From: Planctomyces sp. SH-PL62
GTDB lineage: Bacteria > Planctomycetota > Planctomycetia > Planctomycetales > Planctomycetaceae
Direction of reading: 5' to 3'
NCBI GenBank assembly: GCA_945893075.1
Contig: CAMDDX010000021.1
Coordinates: 1-40,375, forward strand
DNA: 40,375 nucleotides
A program made the position numbers and the translations under genes. Under the pieces are notes generated by a model. It did not search any database and was not told the origin of the DNA. It was given only the letters and a program-made list of their open reading frames with translations. How positions within the stretch are numbered: position 1 is the stretch's first letter; the number at the start of each line of letters is the position of its first letter. This document shows positions 16,103 to 23,766 of the stretch, piece by piece.

Positions 16103-17979
16103 TCGAAGTCGCCGGCCAACCAGCGGACGAGGAGGTCGAGTTCCTTGTCGGTCAGACGTTCGCCGAAGGCGGGCATCGCGTTGTTGGATCCGTAGAACTT
16201 TTCGTGGCCGGGGTTGTCGAGGAACTCGCGGAGCCAGCGCTCTCCGCCGTAGCTGGTCAGTGTCGGGCCGGTTCCGATTTCGCCGAGCAATTTGTCTTCG
16301 CCGATCGGTTGCAGCGAGTGGCAGTCGAGACAGTTCGATTCAAACTCGCCGACGGGGAGTTTGCTCGTCTCGAAAATCTGTCGTCCGCGTTTCGGACTTT
16401 CGTCGGAGATGCCGGGCGCGCCTCGGCGTTGGCCCTGCGAATGCAGGAACGCCACGAGGTCAGTCAGCGCTTGTTCGTTCGCTTTCACTCGCCAATGCTG
16501 CGCGTGCGATGACGACCAGTTCGCCATTTCGCCTTCGAGGAAATGCTTTGAGGATTCGGCAACCGCGTTCTTGTCGTTTTTGTCTGGGACGTTTTTCAAT
16601 TCGGCGAACGTCCCCTTGAAGTCGGTGATGACCGACTTGATCCATTCGGGCGAGCCGAAGTTGCCGAGGTCTGTGGCGGTCGCGTTCTCTTTGATTCGCG
16701 CTTTTGTTCCGTCCTTTTGTTTCACAATCTTGACGACCTCACGCCCGGTGCCGTCGTGGCCGTTGTAGCGATGACACGGAGCACAGTTACGAGCGAACAG
16801 ACGCGGTCCTTGTGCCTTCGGATCAGCACGCAGCAGCGAGACGGCTCCTTCGAGCGGGATGCCTTCGGGACGTTCGGCAAGTTCTTCGATGCGGACCGAA
16901 TCGTCCTGAGCTTGTTTGACGGCGGCTTGGAAATCGGGATCGGCGGCGTCGTTCTTCAACGCCAAACCGGTCAGTCCGATAATGCCGACCATCATCACGA
17001 ACAGAAAGACGACGTTGAACGCATGGCCGACTTTCCAACGGCCGATAATCGGCATCGCCGCCAGGATCGCCATCAATGCGCCGGGGAGATAGATCGCTCC
17101 AAAGGCGAGACCCTGATGCTCGACCCATTCGAATCGCAGGAATTGGAACAGGAATAGAAAATACCACTCCGGCCGCGCGGCCGAGTACGCCTCGGACGGA
17201 TCGGCCGGTGCCGCGAGTTCGGCTCCGTGATGCCAGATCGTCAGTATCAGAACCGTGCCCAGCACCGCGAGGCAGGCGATGCCATCCTTCAACACTTGGT
17301 CCGGCCAGAAGGTTGTCGCCGGAGCGCGATCGGGATCGGGAACCGTGATGCCATGTCGGCGAAAGACGGCGATGTGCAGCACGATGAAGGCGATCAAGGC
17401 CCCCGGCAGAACCCCCGCGTGCATCGCGAAGAAGCGCGTCAGCGTGTGATGGCCGTACTGTGGGCCGCCCTGAGCGAGTTGCTGCAACTGCGGGCCGACG
17501 ACGGGAGTCGCTCCCATGATCTCGGTGGAGACCTGCGTTGCGTAGTAGCCCTTTTGATCCCACGGCAGCAGATAACCGGTCAGGCTGAGGCCCAGCACGA
17601 TTTGCATCAGAATCAGGCCGAGCCAGAAATTGATTTCGCGCGGAGCCTTGTAAGCACCGTCGATGACCACCTGCATCAGGTGCAACGCCAGCAGTACGGT
17701 CATCGCGCTCGCGGAGAAGTGATGCAGTCCACGGACCAGCCAGCCGGCCTGCATGTGATTCTGGATGTAGTACACGCTCTCCCAAGCGGTCGTTGTGCTG
17801 GGGCTGTACGCCGTCCAGAGAAAGAGGCCGGTGATGACCTGAATCGTGAACGTAAACATGAGCGTGCTGCCCCAGACGTATCGCCAGCGAGCGCCGCCGG
17901 GGATGTTCTCGTAGAGCGCTTCGTGCATCAGCTTCTTTAGGCCGGTGCGGTCGTCAAGCCAGTTGATGAGTGCATTCAT
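16099..17979 (-). CDS. Cytochrome b6-type protein fused to a two-haem cytochrome c domain
   Basis: This 626-residue quinol oxidase subunit is of the Rieske/cytochrome b family. Residues 1-210 form a four-helix cytochrome b core with haem-ligand histidines H86, H100, H187 and H202. The 14-residue gap between the last two is the b6f pattern rather than bc1. The residue equivalent to the b6 haem c-linking cysteine is V35, so that extra haem is probably absent. A C-terminal b part carries the quinol-site PEWY motif (RPEWYFLFLFQFLR) and three further helices. After residue 340 or so comes a soluble extension with two haem c sites, CAPCHR and CLDCHS, the second followed by a Met-ligand candidate in NNAMPAFGE. 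It lies downstream of the Rieske gene on the same strand with a 150-bp gap holding a long inverted repeat. Its stop is inside a REP foot. Confidence 0.93.
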   Translation of the reverse strand: MNALINWLDDRTGLKKLMHEALYENIPGGARWRYVWGSTLMFTFTIQVITGLFLWTAYSPSTTTAWESVYYIQNHMQAGWLVRGLHHFSASAMTVLLALHLMQVVIDGAYKAPREINFWLGLILMQIVLGLSLTGYLLPWDQKGYYATQVSTEIMGATPVVGPQLQQLAQGGPQYGHHTLTRFFAMHAGVLPGALIAFIVLHIAVFRRHGITVPDPDRAPATTFWPDQVLKDGIACLAVLGTVLILTIWHHGAELAAPADPSEAYSAARPEWYFLFLFQFLRFEWVEHQGLAFGAIYLPGALMAILAAMPIIGRWKVGHAFNVVFLFVMMVGIIGLTGLALKNDAADPDFQAAVKQAQDDSVRIEELAERPEGIPLEGAVSLLRADPKAQGPRLFARNCAPCHRYNGHDGTGREVVKIVKQKDGTKARIKENATATDLGNFGSPEWIKSVITDFKGTFAELKNVPDKNDKNAVAESSKHFLEGEMANWSSSHAQHWRVKANEQALTDLVAFLHSQGQRRGAPGISDESPKRGRQIFETSKLPVGEFESNCLDCHSLQPIGEDKLLGEIGTGPTLTSYGGERWLREFLDNPGHEKFYGSNNAMPAFGERLTDKELDLLVRWLAGDFE

Positions 17980-18016
17980 GGTGGGCGTTTTGTGTGGAAG
18001 GTGTTGAATGAAGTCA

Positions 18017-18114
18017 GGGGTCAGGCACCGCAGGATTCAGAATTGGCGGATTTGGACTGAGTTGAAGTGCGACGCTCAAATCCGCCAATTCTGAATTCTG
18101 CGGTGCCTGACCCC
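18017..18114. repeat. Long-arm inverted repeat, GGGGTCAGG family, inside the bc operon
   Basis: The 38-nt arms 18017-18054 and 18077-18114 match with one difference around a 22-nt spacer. Both begin at their outer ends with GGGGTCAGG. The perfect element at 30526-30651 starts with the same nine bases, so these form a second element class with longer, less self-complementary arms. It lies between the Rieske stop and the cytochrome b start and may alter the ratio of the two products. Confidence 0.92.
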
Positions 18115-18129
18115 GGCTGAAAGTCTTTC

Positions 18130-18699
18130 TTAGCCGACCGGAATTTTTTCTGGAGTCGTGGCTCGGAAGTTTTGGAATTTGAGCCAGATCTCGGTCTTGT
18201 TGCGGATTTGGACTTTCAGCGTGTCGAGGTCTCGCGGCGGAATTTCGTTCTGCATTTTGCCGTCGTCGTCGAACGTGCTCGTGTGGCAGGGGCAAAAGTA
18301 ATGATTTTCGAGCGGCTTGTAATCGACGGCACAGCCGAGGTGCGGGCAGCGTGAGTTGAAGGCGACAACTTTGTCCTTGGCCGTTCGCCGCAGATAAACC
18401 GCCCCGACCGGCTGATTCAGAAACTTGTTCCAGGCATCGACCTTGTCCATGATGACTTTGACCAACTGCGGCTCGCCGTTGATTTCCAAAGCATCGAGTG
18501 AGACCGGCATCTTGAGAAAGCCGTCGCCGCTGCCCTCTTTCTTTTTTCGCATGATTGGGTCGAGGAAGAAGGCCAGTCCTGCAAAGGACGGCACAACTCC
18601 GACCAGCAGGCCGATGCCGGCGGCGAAAAAGTGTGTCATGAAACCGCGCCGAGGTTGCTCCGGTGGGTTTTCGTGGAGTTCGAGATGAGGCTGAGACAT
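18130..18699 (-). CDS. Rieske [2Fe-2S] protein of a cytochrome bc-type complex
   Basis: This 189-residue membrane-anchored Rieske protein takes electrons from quinol and passes them to the cytochrome c part. A single N-terminal helix (GFMTHFFAAGIGLLVGVVPSFAGLA starts after residue 19) anchors it. The cluster ligands are C118 and H120 (CPHLGC) and C136 and H139 (CPCHTS). C123 and C138 are positioned for the stabilising disulfide. It starts the short operon with the cytochrome b-c fusion gene, as in other bacterial bc complexes. No strong ribosome site is visible; AAAGAG lies seven bases upstream of the ATG. Confidence 0.95.
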   Translation of the reverse strand: MSQPHLELHENPPEQPRRGFMTHFFAAGIGLLVGVVPSFAGLAFFLDPIMRKKKEGSGDGFLKMPVSLDALEINGEPQLVKVIMDKVDAWNKFLNQPVGAVYLRRTAKDKVVAFNSRCPHLGCAVDYKPLENHYFCPCHTSTFDDDGKMQNEIPPRDLDTLKVQIRNKTEIWLKFQNFRATTPEKIPVG

Positions 18700-18740
18700 C
18701 GCGTGACTCTTTTTTCAAAAGGCGGGAGTTGGGGAAGGAC

Positions 18741-19727
18741 TCAAGTGGCCAAGGCGGCTTTGATGGCGGTCAGCACTTGAGCAATGGCGGTGGGCACAGG
18801 TCCGGGGAGGATCGCTCCGGCGGCTTGCTTGTGGCCTCCGCCGCCGAAACGTTCGGCGATGGCGGCGACGTTCAAACCGACTCGGCTGCGGAAACTGATC
18901 TTCACGGATTTGGTAGGTTGTTCGATGGCGATGAAGGCGGCTTTGGTGCCGGAGATCTTCAGGCATTCATTGACGAGGTCTTCGGTGTCGGCCGGAACCG
19001 CGCCGGTTTCGGCGAAGTCCTGTTGGGTCACCGTGACGTACGCCAACTGGCCATCGAAATCGAGCTTCACGGTGCTGAGCACTCGGCCCGCCAGTTTGGT
19101 TCTGAAAAGGGTCGTCTGCTCGTACAACACTTGAAACAGTAGGTTCGGCTGCGCTCCGGCGTCAATCAGGTCGCCGGCGATGCGAAGCGTGTTGGCGGTC
19201 GTCGAGGGGAATCGAAACCAACCCGTGTCGGTCGCGATCGCGCAGAACAGAGCGTCGGCGGCGGCCTTTGTGATCGGCACATCGAAGAAGCGGAACAACT
19301 GAAAGACGAGTGCGCCGGTCGCTTCGGCACTCGTATCTTTGAACTCGACCGCACCGAGATCGTCCGAACTGAAGTGGTGGTCGATCAGCACCTTCTTCGC
19401 CTTGGTGTGCTTGATGACTCCGCCGAGTTCCGTGAGTTGGCCCCACGCGCTGGTATCCAGAATCATGTGGACGTCGGTGTCGAACGCTTCGGCCGATGTC
19501 ATCCCATCGCCAAATTTTTTGATTCGCTGTGTCGGGTCCAGGAACAACAGATTGGCCGGGGAACTCGACGGATTGACGATTCGCACTTGCTTGCCCATGC
19601 CTTCGAGCAACGCCGCCATGCCGAGTTCCGAACCGAGCGCGTCGGCATCGGGGCGGACGTGGCTGGAGAGCACGAAGCGTTGGTGCCCGGCGATGATCGG
19701 GCGAAGCGGTTCCCAGTTAATGGTCAT
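18741..19727 (-). CDS. nrnA: DHH-family phosphoesterase (NrnA-like oligoribonuclease / pAp phosphatase)
   Basis: This 328-residue DHH-DHHA1 protein is like NrnA, a Mn-dependent exonuclease of very short RNA that can also dephosphorylate 3'-phosphoadenosine 5'-phosphate. Catalytic motifs are complete: SSHVRPDADALGS (H23, D27, D29), the middle LDTSAW Asp, KVLIDHHFSS, and the C-terminal substrate loop FGGGGHKQAAGA. The frame opens at a GTG at 19808, but those 27 codons are the repeat at 19743-19808, so the Met at 19727 (MTINWEPLRP) is the start. It lies downstream of ribF on the same strand, which recalls the rbfA-nrnA-truB-ribF neighbourhood found in many bacteria. Symbol by family. Confidence 0.92.
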   Translation of the reverse strand: MTINWEPLRPIIAGHQRFVLSSHVRPDADALGSELGMAALLEGMGKQVRIVNPSSSPANLLFLDPTQRIKKFGDGMTSAEAFDTDVHMILDTSAWGQLTELGGVIKHTKAKKVLIDHHFSSDDLGAVEFKDTSAEATGALVFQLFRFFDVPITKAAADALFCAIATDTGWFRFPSTTANTLRIAGDLIDAGAQPNLLFQVLYEQTTLFRTKLAGRVLSTVKLDFDGQLAYVTVTQQDFAETGAVPADTEDLVNECLKISGTKAAFIAIEQPTKSVKISFRSRVGLNVAAIAERFGGGGHKQAAGAILPGPVPTAIAQVLTAIKAALAT

Positions 19728-19742
19728 GAGGCGGGCGTTCTC

Positions 19743-19808
19743 GTGGGGCAGGCTTTCAACCTGCCAGTGCGGTTCGTCGTGGACAGGCAGGTTGAAAACC
19801 TGCCCCAC
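19743..19808. repeat. REP doublet (REPIN-like), GTGG family, between ribF and nrnA
   Basis: The arms 19743-19765 and 19786-19808 are 23 nt and inverted, with one difference. Each has GTGG then GGCAGGTT-ttc-AACCTGCC. It is the same family as the elements at 30725-30781 and 33401-33512. It forms the leader of nrnA, ending 16 bp before its start. Confidence 0.92.
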
Positions 19809-19823
19809 GTTCAGGGGACCAAA

Positions 19824-20756
19824 CTACTGCCCTGCCGCTGCGTTCGCCAGAGCACGCACGGTCTCCAGGTCGTGATTGAGCTGTTGCTTTAAGGCATCAC
19901 TCGACTCAAACCGCACAACATCCCGGACCCGCGCCAGAAAATCGACATCCAGCGTCTGCCCGTACAAGTCCCCCGTGAAGCCGAGCAGATGCGCCTCGAA
20001 CTTCCTGGCCGCCTCGCCGAAGGTGGGATTCGGGCCGAGATTGATCGCGGCCGGATAGGTCTTCTCAGCGACGGTGCAAACGCCCGCATAAACTCCGTCC
20101 GGCGGCAGCAGCGTCGTGATCCCTTCCAGGTTCGCCGTGGGGAATCCGATGGTTCTGCCGCGTGCGGCTCCCTCGGCAATGACCCCGCGCACTCGATACG
20201 GATGGCCGAGCATCTCGACGGCTTCGGCGATTTGGCCGGAGGCGATTCGCGATCGAACTTCGCTGGAGGAGATCATTCGGCCATTCACGATCACCGCCGA
20301 GACGACTTCCAGCTCGCGGCCGGAGGCATCGCACAGCGTTCGCAACGTCTGCACGTTGCCGGCTCGATTGTGGCCGAAGAAAAAGTTCGGCCCTTCCACC
20401 AAGCCGCTGGCGTCGAGTTGGCCGATGACGATGTCGCGAAAGAAGTCGTCCGGCGTGAGCCGCAACAGTGCGTGATCGGTCGGATAGACGACGACGGCAC
20501 CGATACCGTGCTGCGCAAACAGTTCGAGTTTGTGATCGAGCAGGCTCAAGGCCGGAGGCGTCTGCTGCGGTCGCAACAGCGTGATGGGGTGCGGATCGAA
20601 CGTCATCACGACCGACGGCGCGTTGGCGGCAGCCGCTCTTGCGACGAGCGTCGCCAGCATGCACTGGTGGCCGCGATGCACGCCGTCGAAGTTGCCGATG
20701 GTGACCCAGCCGCCTCGGTATTGGTCAGGGTGTTGGAAACCGCGTTGAATGTGCAT
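19824..20756 (-). CDS. ribF: Bifunctional riboflavin kinase / FAD synthetase
   Basis: This 310-residue RibF makes FMN from riboflavin and then FAD. The N-terminal adenylyltransferase domain shows TIGNFDGVHRGHQ (residues 19-31), then DPHPITLL and the EGPNFFFGHNRAGN loop, with SSSEVRSRIASG. The C-terminal riboflavin kinase domain shows RGRTIGFPTANLE and the FEAHLLGFTGDLYGQ block. The frame is open to 20840, but that extension (a QFAICNLQLATCN-type peptide) is encoded by the AT-rich repeat upstream, so the Met at 20756 is used. nrnA follows after the GTGG doublet. Confidence 0.93.
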   Translation of the reverse strand: MHIQRGFQHPDQYRGGWVTIGNFDGVHRGHQCMLATLVARAAAANAPSVVMTFDPHPITLLRPQQTPPALSLLDHKLELFAQHGIGAVVVYPTDHALLRLTPDDFFRDIVIGQLDASGLVEGPNFFFGHNRAGNVQTLRTLCDASGRELEVVSAVIVNGRMISSSEVRSRIASGQIAEAVEMLGHPYRVRGVIAEGAARGRTIGFPTANLEGITTLLPPDGVYAGVCTVAEKTYPAAINLGPNPTFGEAARKFEAHLLGFTGDLYGQTLDVDFLARVRDVVRFESSDALKQQLNHDLETVRALANAAAGQ

Positions 20757-20770
20757 CGGGGCCGGGGGGG

Positions 20771-20909
20771 AATTGCAAGTTGCAAGTTGCAAGTTGCAAA
20801 TTGCAAATTGGCGAGGCAGAAGATTGAGTCCGACCAACACACATTAGCGGGTCAGTCCACGGCATTCTCTCGCCGCTCAACTCGCAATTTGAAATTTGAA
20901 ATTTGCAAT
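20771..20909. repeat. AT-rich tandem/inverted repeat (TTGCAA units) upstream of ribF
   Basis: At 20771-20813 the unit TTGCAAG/TTGCAAA is repeated about five times. At 20885-20909 an inverted set of AATTTGAAATTTG units occurs. It resembles the AT-rich elements at 10906-11015 and 29320-29425 in plan: repeated near-heptamers in two inverted blocks around a GC-rich middle. It lies between the Pit and RibF genes. Confidence 0.7.
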
Positions 20910-21017
20910 CGCTCGCCTACTCACCGACCCTGTTTCGGATCGGGACTTGAGTTCCTCGCTGCACCGTGATCGAACACAACGTCGCGCCGGCTCAGAGCGA
21001 CTCTTGACGGATCGATT

Positions 21018-22106
21018 TCAACGAGGGGCAAACCAGTATCGAATGACCACAATCACGCCGTATGACACTGCGGCAACAATCCCGGACGCCGGGATCGTCA
21101 GAACCCACGCCCAAATCACACGACGGGCAATCCCCCACTGGACTGCTGAGAAGCGCTGAACGGAGCCGACACCGATAATCGCACCGGTAATCGTGTGCGT
21201 CGTGCTGACCGGAATACCCATGTAGGCCGTGCCGAACAGGGCCACGGCAGCGGCCGTTTCGGCGCAGGCACCGCTGTACGGTCTGAGCTTGGCGATTTTT
21301 AGGCCCATCGTCTTCACGATGCGCCAGCCGCCGCATAACGTTCCGAGGCCGATTGCCAGATGGCAGACCAGCACGATCCAGAAGGGAAACGTCTCCTTGC
21401 CAGACTCGAAGCCGACCTGCCGTTCTTTCCACAGCGTTGCGTACAGCAACGCGGCGACGATGCCCATCGTCTTCTGCGCGTCGTTGGTGCCGTGTCCCAG
21501 ACTGAATGCGGCGGCAGAACCGAGTTGCGCAATGCGAAACCACCGATCGACTTTGGAGGGAAGTGCCCGCCGAAACGTCCACAACAATCCAATGATCAAG
21601 ATCAAGGCGAGCACCAGTCCCACGAACGGCGAGATCACAATGTACTGCACCGTCTTGAGGAATCGGTCCCATTGCAGCACACCGGAAAACTTCCACGCGT
21701 GTGCCATCGCCGCTCCGCCAAATCCACCCAGCAATGCGTGCGAGGAACTGGTGGGTAGCCCGACATACCATGTAATCAGATTCCACACGATGGCCCCAAT
21801 CAATCCGGCCAAGATCACGTCGGGCGTGACAAACTCCTTATGCACCATCTTGCCGACGGTGTTTGCGATCGCGACGCCAAACACCCAGGCGGCGGCAAAA
21901 TTCCACCACGCGGCCCACAACACCGCAGGCAGAGGCCGCAGCACGCGCGTGCCGACCACCGTCGCGATCGAGTTCGCCGCATCGTGAAATCCGTTGATGA
22001 AATCGAACGCCAAGGCCACGACGAGGATCAGCAGCACATACGGATGCTGCACGATCTGCCCCATGTCGCGCACGAATTCCACAAAGACCTGATCCATCGC
22101 TTCCAT
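21018..22106 (-). CDS. Inorganic phosphate transporter, PiT family
   Basis: This 362-residue membrane transporter is of the PiT family (low-affinity phosphate or metal-phosphate symport). Both family signatures are present: GFHDAANSIATVV near residue 38 and GHGTNDAQKTMG in the second half. SSSHALLGG and STTHTITGA sit in the matching re-entrant positions, and about ten hydrophobic helices are visible. GGAG lies nine bases upstream of the ATG. The DUF47 gene ends 39 bp upstream on the same strand, the standard pairing in which the PhoU-like protein regulates the transporter. Confidence 0.95.
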   Translation of the reverse strand: MEAMDQVFVEFVRDMGQIVQHPYVLLILVVALAFDFINGFHDAANSIATVVGTRVLRPLPAVLWAAWWNFAAAWVFGVAIANTVGKMVHKEFVTPDVILAGLIGAIVWNLITWYVGLPTSSSHALLGGFGGAAMAHAWKFSGVLQWDRFLKTVQYIVISPFVGLVLALILIIGLLWTFRRALPSKVDRWFRIAQLGSAAAFSLGHGTNDAQKTMGIVAALLYATLWKERQVGFESGKETFPFWIVLVCHLAIGLGTLCGGWRIVKTMGLKIAKLRPYSGACAETAAAVALFGTAYMGIPVSTTHTITGAIIGVGSVQRFSAVQWGIARRVIWAWVLTIPASGIVAAVSYGVIVVIRYWFAPR

Positions 22107-22145
22107 TCAGAGTCGCTCCAGTTTGGCAAGGTGCGGTCGAGTCGC

Positions 22146-22778
22146 TCAACTTGCCTTCACGACGATCTCGTTGAGCACATGCGCCACGTCGCGGCAGGCA
22201 TCGACGGTGTTTTCCAGCCACGCATACACTTCTCTTTGTTTGATGAACGTCATGATTTCCGGCGGGGCGGCGAACAAGTCAGCCTCGACGTTGCGATACA
22301 CTTCGTCGGCCATGTTTTCCAGCCGGCTGATCTCGCGCAACTCGATGGCCATTTTCTCGGAGCTGATGTACTTGTTCTTGCGGAGCATGCTCACGGCCCG
22401 TTGCACATGGTTGCACGACTCTTGAATGATGAGCGCCATCTTGACCGCTTCGGGAGTTGGCTTTTCGATGCCGAAGGCGGTCAGCCGGAACGCGGCCTCC
22501 TCCAGGTTGTCGAGCACGTCATCCAGGCTCGTGGCGAGCGCGTGAATGTCTTCGCGGTCGAACGGCGTAATGAATGTTCGGCCGAGCGACGTCAGGATTC
22601 CCTCGACGGCGATGTCGCACTTGTGCTCCAGCTCGCGAATCTCGTTCATGCGCCGTTCGCGGTGATCGAAGTGGTCCACGAGTTCCGCAAACGTCTGTGC
22701 CGCGGTGACGATGATCTTGGTCACCCCGTCGAACTGGTCGAAGAATTTCTGTTCCCGCGGAATCAAAGAGAATCTCAT
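22146..22778 (-). CDS. DUF47 family PhoU-like regulator of the Pit transporter
   Basis: This 210-residue, all-helical protein is of the DUF47 (PhoU-like) family, normally encoded with Pit transporters. It begins MRFSLIPREQKFFDQFDG and shows the metal-binding-type helical repeats EIRELEHKCDIAV, TPFDREDIHALATSLDDVLDN and EISRLENMADEVY. The frame is open far upstream to 23681, antisense to the sigma-factor gene, but the ATG at 22778 has AAGGAG four bases upstream and matches the family start, so the long version is rejected. First gene of the pit operon. Confidence 0.93.
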   Translation of the reverse strand: MRFSLIPREQKFFDQFDGVTKIIVTAAQTFAELVDHFDHRERRMNEIRELEHKCDIAVEGILTSLGRTFITPFDREDIHALATSLDDVLDNLEEAAFRLTAFGIEKPTPEAVKMALIIQESCNHVQRAVSMLRKNKYISSEKMAIELREISRLENMADEVYRNVEADLFAAPPEIMTFIKQREVYAWLENTVDACRDVAHVLNEIVVKAS

Positions 22779-23069
22779 GGTGCTCCTTGGGAGTGCAACG
22801 AAGGAAACTGGCGAAACGGATTTAGAAGGAATTGGCCCAGAAGCCTGGGGCGGCGGAATGTATTGGCCGTTCCCGGCATTCTCAACGAGGCGGAGAGTGA
22901 GCGATGTTGGAGCAGAACCCCGGACTCTCGACACAACCGGCTCGATTGGCCGTGGCAAACTGTGGAGTCGCTGAAAAATGCCGTCTTGTCCCGTTCCAGG
23001 GATCAAACTAGAGTGCAAAACGTGGACATGTGAGGACTTCGCTCCGCTTTTGACGACGGTTGTGGCATC

Positions 23070-23648
23070 GTGGCACTCACGGAAATCGACCGAACTTTGC
23101 TGAAACGCTGCCTCTCCGAGGAACCCGGAGCGTGGAAGGATTTCGTCGATCGGTTTATTGGCTTGTTCGTGCATGTCGTCAACCACACGGCGCATGCCCG
23201 CAGCGTGCCGCTGTCGCCGGACGATGTCGAGGATTTGTCGGCCGAGGTGTTCGTCACGCTGTTGTCGAACAAGTACGCGGCACTCCGGGCGTTTCGCGGC
23301 AAGAGTTCGCTGGCGACGTACCTCACCGTCATTGCGCGGCGGATCGTGGTCAAAGAGATCACGCAGCGTAAGCTTTCCGAGGCGCTGGGCCACGTGCCGG
23401 TGCATGGCTCGTCGCTCGATGCGGCGCATGTCGGCGCGACGGAATCGCAACGAATCGAGAATCGCGAAGAGGTCGCACGACTGCTGAGCGACCTGCCGCC
23501 GCGCGAGGCGGATGTGATTCGACAATTTCATCTCGAAGGCAAGTCTTATCGTGAGATCAGCGCCGCACTCGGCATCCCGGAGAATTCGATCGGGCCGACC
23601 TTGAATCGCGCTCGCGAGCGGATGCGGCAGCAAAGCGTGACGCCGTAG
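23070..23648 (+). CDS. ECF-like RNA polymerase sigma factor
   Basis: This 192-residue sigma-70 family protein consists only of regions 2 and 4, as in ECF factors. Region 2 is visible as PGAWKDFVDRFIGLFVHVV through DDVEDLSAEVFVTLL to the DNA-melting FRGKSSLATYLTVIARR. Region 4 is LLSDLPPREADVIRQFHLEG with the helix-turn-helix KSYREISAALGIPENSIGPTLNRARERM. The start is a GTG at 23070, as no ATG precedes region 2 in frame. No anti-sigma gene is adjacent; downstream, after a repeat doublet, lie two GTPase genes on the same strand. Which promoters it serves is unknown. Confidence 0.9.
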   Translation: MALTEIDRTLLKRCLSEEPGAWKDFVDRFIGLFVHVVNHTAHARSVPLSPDDVEDLSAEVFVTLLSNKYAALRAFRGKSSLATYLTVIARRIVVKEITQRKLSEALGHVPVHGSSLDAAHVGATESQRIENREEVARLLSDLPPREADVIRQFHLEGKSYREISAALGIPENSIGPTLNRARERMRQQSVTP

Positions 23649-23677
23649 TGGGATTAGTTTCGGGGCTTCCCTCGGCA

Positions 23678-23742
23678 ACACTAGCCCGACGCGCTAGCGA
23701 GGGATTTGACGATCGACCCTCGCTGGCGCTTCGGGCTAGTGT
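23678..23742. repeat. REP-like doublet, CTAGCCCGA family, between sigma factor and GTPase 1
   Basis: The arms 23678-23703 and 23717-23742 are 26 nt and inverted, with two differences. They share the core CCCGAxGCGCxAGCGAGGG, which also appears in the element at 37677-37750. It ends 25 bp before the GTPase start. Confidence 0.88.
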
Positions 23743-23766
23743 GACTTCCGTGATTGAGTTGGCTCG

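Noticed and set aside
19728..19808. An N-terminal extension of the DHH phosphoesterase (GTG start)
   Set aside because: The extra 27 residues are coded by the GTGG doublet and lie before the family start. The leader is non-coding more probably than not, though a repeat-coded N-terminus cannot be fully excluded.
20771..20813. Tandem TTGCAAG units considered as iterons or a regulator-binding array
   Set aside because: The units form an inverted set with 20885-20909, and similar low-complexity arrays occur at 10906 and 29320 next to unrelated genes. A repeat-family explanation is simpler than a replication origin or operator.
22779..23681. A 300-codon upstream extension of the DUF47 reading frame
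   Set aside because: The extension is antisense to the sigma-factor gene. The family start and an AAGGAG site are at 22778.
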